Source: Candidatus Binatota bacterium
Lineage (GTDB): Bacteria; Desulfobacterota; Binatia; UBA1149; CAITLU01
Direction: 5' to 3'
Assembly (NCBI GenBank): GCA_024276575.1
Contig: JAJRWY010000006.1
Coordinates: forward strand, 1-33,750
Length of the DNA: 33,750 nt
The notes under the pieces were generated by a model that made no database searches, had not been told where the DNA came from, and saw only the letters and a program-made list of their open reading frames with translations. Position 1 is the first letter of the stretch; every line of letters starts with the position of its first letter. Shown here in pieces: positions 30,987 to 33,750 of the stretch. The translations under genes were made by a program, and so were the position numbers.

Positions 30987-32186
30987 ATGCCGGAACTAAA
31001 AAAGCTCATTCATTCGATCGCTATTGCCATCTTCAAACTGACCACTAAGCTGTTGCCCGACCGTATCCCGCTTACTTTCGTGGGGACGGACTCTTTTAGG
31101 CAACTCTGCCGTTCGATCGCTCAGATCGGAGTCAAAAAAGTTCTGATAGTGACCGATGCCGGGCTCGTGCAGATCGGATTGGTCGCGAAGGTAAGCGAAG
31201 TCCTCAAAGATTGCGGCGTCGAGTGGACGATCTACGACGGTGTCGAGCCGGATCCGACCTTCGATCACGTGAGCCAAGGGTTGAGCCTTTACCGCTCCGA
31301 GTCTTGCGACGGCATATTGGCGGTGGGCGGCGGTTCGCCGATGGATGCCGCCAAGGTAATCGCGGCCGGCGCCACCAGCGCCAAGCCCTTTGCGCGCCTG
31401 GAAGGTTTGCTCAAAGTCCGCCAGGCTCCGGCCCCATGGTTTGCGATCCCGACGACTGCGGGAACCGGATCCGAGGTGACCATAGCTGCGGTAATTTCGG
31501 AACCGGACACCCATACCAAGAAATTTTTTATCGATCCCAAGCTACTGCCTTCCATGGCCGCGCTCGATCCGGCCTTGATGTCGGGATTACCGCCGCAGAT
31601 AACCGCGGCCACAGGAATGGATGCGCTAACTCATGCGGTGGAGTCTTACCTTGCGTCCACGTCGACCAAGCAATCGGAGTCTTTCGCGATAGCGGCGGTG
31701 AAACTGGTATTTTCGAATCTGCAACGGGCCTATTCCGAGGGATCCGACCTGGAGGCCCGCAACGCCATGGCACTCGGCTCATTTTATGCCGGAGCGGCCT
31801 TTACCCGAACGGGAGTCGGCTATGTCCATGCCATAGCTCACGCTTTTGGGGCCTACTACCGCACACCCCACGGACTGGCCAACGCGATAGTGCTACCGCA
31901 TGTACTGGAATACTCGCGTGACCCTGCACGCAAACGCTTGGCCAGCCTTGCTGACGCGATCGGCATCGAAGGCTCCAGCGACTACGAGAAAGCTTCGAAG
32001 TTCATCGACGCGGTCCGTGAGTTGATGCGGAGCTTGGACATCCCCGACAAACTCGACGCCCTGAAGAGCTCCGACATTGCTCCCATCGCCACCCAGGCTT
32101 TGAAAGAGGCCTTCAGTAACTATCCGGTGCCGCGTCTCATGACCCAGGAGGAGTGCGAGTCCCTGCTACGGCGCATAATGACTTGA
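30987..32186 (+). CDS. Iron-containing alcohol dehydrogenase
   Basis: This 399-residue group III (Fe-ADH) enzyme has the NAD(P)-binding motif GILAVGGGSPMDAAKVIA, the TTAGTGSEVT phosphate/nicotinamide loop, and metal ligands in GMDALTHAVESYLA, GYVHAIAHAFGAYYRTPHGL. These enzymes reduce aldehydes or oxidise alcohols with NAD(P)H; substrate cannot be predicted. ATG 30987 follows GGACGGAAG. It lies downstream of the TetR regulator with a 266-base gap, so regulation by it is possible. Confidence 0.92.
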   Translation: MPELKKLIHSIAIAIFKLTTKLLPDRIPLTFVGTDSFRQLCRSIAQIGVKKVLIVTDAGLVQIGLVAKVSEVLKDCGVEWTIYDGVEPDPTFDHVSQGLSLYRSESCDGILAVGGGSPMDAAKVIAAGATSAKPFARLEGLLKVRQAPAPWFAIPTTAGTGSEVTIAAVISEPDTHTKKFFIDPKLLPSMAALDPALMSGLPPQITAATGMDALTHAVESYLASTSTKQSESFAIAAVKLVFSNLQRAYSEGSDLEARNAMALGSFYAGAAFTRTGVGYVHAIAHAFGAYYRTPHGLANAIVLPHVLEYSRDPARKRLASLADAIGIEGSSDYEKASKFIDAVRELMRSLDIPDKLDALKSSDIAPIATQALKEAFSNYPVPRLMTQEECESLLRRIMT

Positions 32187-32381
32187 GACCCGGCGTGCTT
32201 TCGGCCAGGTAGACGTGGGCGGCCGCGACGGTGGGGCGGTGCGTTGCGAGCCGGCCGGGAAGGCGCCACGACGTATAGATTCTCACTCCCGGCCCCGCAA
32301 TGCTCCCGGCAGAGCAGTGCTTGTCCAGGCGGGGTATACGGTAGGCTCGGGAAGGGTGAGGCTTCCTTGGAATTCCGAGTG

Positions 32382-33053
32382 TCATGGCGCCGAAGGGAGA
32401 AGAAGCAAGTCCTCTCCGAGCGCATGCAAGTCAGTCAGGTACTGTAGTTGGGATGGGCCGTCCCACCAGCGCACCAGCGCCCAGTCCTCGGCGGTTGCGC
32501 CGATGAGCAAGCGAGCAACGTCGGCCGGAAACGTTCCTGCAGCCTTACTCTGAGCGCCGGTGATTGCCTGATCGATGGAGAGTCCGAGCTTGCAACAAAA
32601 TCCCCATAGGTCGGCCAGGTCTTTCGGTTCTCCGCGATCCACCAACGCGGTGATCTTATTGGCGAGGATGTTTTCCGCACTATCGATGGGGCCTAATACG
32701 GGATCAATGCGAATGTCCCCGACGTGTGCTGGAACATCATTGATCAATTCGATCTTCAGTTCGATATCCGTCTCGACGATTTCGAATCGTAGGAAGCGTT
32801 CTTCTCGCAGTGACACGTTGACGCTAAATGAGGGGATTCCCAGTAGCGAATCTATCAAGCGCTGTGCCCAAAGTCCGAAATGTGGTTCGTCGTTGACGAA
32901 CAGATCAAGGTCGTCCGAAAAGCGATGCTGGAGGTATGCGCGTGATGCCGCTGTGCCACCGCTCAGATAGAAACCCGTCTCCGCTCCGGCGAATGCGCGG
33001 AGCACGCGATCCTGTAGGGGGTAAAGGCGTTGGCGGTAGAAGTCGTTATCCAT
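32382..33053 (-). CDS. AbiEii-like nucleotidyltransferase (probable toxin)
   Basis: The product is 223 residues starting at ATG 33053. The nucleotidyltransferase signature GFYLSGGTAASRAYLQHRFSDDLDLFV shows the GG motif and the paired acids DDLDLF typical of AbiEii/MNT-like proteins, followed by FEIVETDIELKIELINDV and ENILANKITALVDRGEPKDLADL, the last being the family's hallmark helix. Such proteins serve as toxins that nucleotidylate RNA or proteins in abortive-infection and TA systems. The gene overlaps the upstream small gene by 8 bases, as TA partners do. The longer frame to 33167 is rejected because it runs through that partner. Confidence 0.85.
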   Translation of the reverse strand: MDNDFYRQRLYPLQDRVLRAFAGAETGFYLSGGTAASRAYLQHRFSDDLDLFVNDEPHFGLWAQRLIDSLLGIPSFSVNVSLREERFLRFEIVETDIELKIELINDVPAHVGDIRIDPVLGPIDSAENILANKITALVDRGEPKDLADLWGFCCKLGLSIDQAITGAQSKAAGTFPADVARLLIGATAEDWALVRWWDGPSQLQYLTDLHALGEDLLLLPSAP

Positions 33054-33393
33054 CGACGCCGGGCTCGAGCAAATCGCTACGATGCCCGGGCAGCCAATCG
33101 ACGAGAAAATCCAAGCCTCGAATCCGGCTCGTCGAACGCAGGTGCCCGCGCCACTCTTGCCAACCACTCACGAGTTTACGAAATCCGAGCAGGCGAACGA
33201 TCTCCGAGTAAGGCGCATACTCGAGCAACCGCAGCACCGCCCATGTCTGCCCCAACCGTCCCAGCCGAAGCTCACCGCTAAGGATCTGCCGAAATTGCGC
33301 CTCGTCGAGATCATAGTCCCAAACCCACGAAACCCGCCCCAACCGTGCGGGCCGGTCCGATGCGTTTTCAGCTTCCGGCTCCATGGATTCCAT
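33046..33393 (-). CDS. Small partner of the nucleotidyltransferase, probable antitoxin
   Basis: The product is 115 residues. It contains RVSWVWDYDLDEAQFRQILS and RLGRLGQTWAVLRLLEYAPYSEIVRLLGF, a pattern of W-D-x-D followed by an arginine-rich helix that I associate with small proteins (DUF6922-like) encoded before AbiEii nucleotidyltransferases. It is not the classical winged-helix AbiEi. Its stop overlaps the start of the toxin gene. Regulation through the tandem repeat just upstream (33433-33491) is plausible. Confidence 0.7.
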   Translation of the reverse strand: MESMEPEAENASDRPARLGRVSWVWDYDLDEAQFRQILSGELRLGRLGQTWAVLRLLEYAPYSEIVRLLGFRKLVSGWQEWRGHLRSTSRIRGLDFLVDWLPGHRSDLLEPGVDG

Positions 33394-33432
33394 GTTGCAT
33401 TGCTATCACGAACTCATCATCGGCCCAATTGG

Positions 33433-33491
33433 GCCGATGAACATTGGGCCGATGAACATTGCGCCGATGAACATTGGGACGATGAATATGA
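33433..33491. repeat. 15-bp tandem repeat upstream of the TA pair
   Basis: Four head-to-tail 15-base units of the form GGGCCGATGAACATT (single-base variants GCGCCG and GGGACG, and a final AATAT) start about 40 bases upstream of the antitoxin ATG on the minus strand. The array could be an operator for autoregulation; the period (1.5 helical turns) is compatible with that. Confidence 0.8.
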
Positions 33492-33746
33492 GGATAGCCT
33501 CGTCGACTGAGCCCATGCCACGCCTCGCCCCGGCCGCCTGTGACTCAGCGGCTGTCGTCATCGCCGAGATCAACCAACAGAGGCCCCACGCCCAGGGTTC
33601 CGCCTCTGCGTTAGACCGTATGGAGCAATGAGGCGACCGGCTCCGTTTCGCGATATTGGGGATATTCAAAAAACCCCCCGGCCGTGAAGCCGGAATGTCC
33701 GCGGGTTGCCCCGAGGGGGCAGAGCCGCATGCGAAAGGAGCCGGTC
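33492..33746 (+). promoter_or_regulatory. Hairpin-rich leader before the next gene
   Basis: There is no gene here; the leader lies at the right end of this stretch. Two hairpins are CCGGC-CGTGAA-GCCGG and TGCCCC-GAG-GGGGCA (perfect six-base stem). They are followed by AAAGGAG and, six bases on, ATG at 33747. The spacing to a strong ribosome-binding site suggests a cis-acting 5' UTR of a gene beyond the window. No known riboswitch class was recognised. Confidence 0.4.
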
Positions 33747-33750
33747 ATGA
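33747..33750 (+). CDS. Start of a gene cut by the window edge
   Basis: An ATG six bases after AAAGGAG is the last codon in the window; nothing of the product can be read. Confidence 0.5.

Noticed and set aside
32187-32381. Gap between the alcohol dehydrogenase and the toxin gene examined for a tRNA or small gene
   Set aside because: No cloverleaf, start/stop pair with a ribosome-binding site or clear terminator was found.

Overview
The window is high-GC bacterial DNA with dense, often overlapping genes. It carries sigma54/NtrC regulation, an ExbB-ExbD-TonB set, an outer-membrane porin and many lipoprotein or periplasmic signal sequences, so the host is a Gram-negative. The gene mix (glycolate oxidase, ArnT-like glycosyltransferase, bacterial pectin-acetylesterase/Notum-like protein) suits a Deltaproteobacteria/Myxococcota-type lineage, but that placement is an inference. 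No rRNA, tRNA, CRISPR array or intact transposase was seen.

Layout. 1-1862: two coupled genes for putative envelope proteins that share a short helical motif; the second ends in a His/Gly-rich 16-residue repeat. 1976-7563: a glycerol-phosphate operon with glpD, an AGPS-like FAD oxidase broken by one in-frame TAG, glpK, a HAD phosphatase and a small lipoprotein whose 3' third is an inverted copy of part of glpD. 7553-8725: a REC-histidine kinase hybrid. 9033-9677: a membrane protein. 9937-15360: a probable sigma54-driven signalling and envelope operon holding a Ca-binding-repeat protein, a porin, a small phosphate-binding-protein-like periplasmic protein, a membrane histidine kinase and an NtrC-type activator. 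It runs on by a 4-base overlap into an ArnT-like transferase (15357-16970) and then exbB, exbD and tonB (to 19074).

19075-22300 is repeat-rich. It has a 24/25-bp tandem array, a duplicated gene start before an alpha/beta hydrolase, REP-like GGGTCAGGTCC elements, ogt, and two adjacent copies of a roughly 104-bp dispersed repeat with others elsewhere in the window. 22303-26346 (minus strand) is glcD-glcE-glcF, which oxidises glycolate to glyoxylate; the HAD phosphatase at 6600 could supply glycolate if it acts on phosphoglycolate. 26463-32186 holds a membrane-anchored coiled-coil protein, an ankyrin protein, a secreted pectin-acetylesterase-like esterase, a TetR regulator and an iron-type alcohol dehydrogenase. 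32382-33393 (minus) is an AbiEii-like nucleotidyltransferase with its small partner, a probable toxin-antitoxin pair, preceded by a 15-bp tandem repeat. The window ends in a hairpin-rich leader and the start codon of a further gene.

The best candidates for something undescribed are the sigma54-porin-SBP-kinase-NtrC cassette, the glpD fragment built into a lipoprotein gene, and the repeat family that sits at gene 3' ends.
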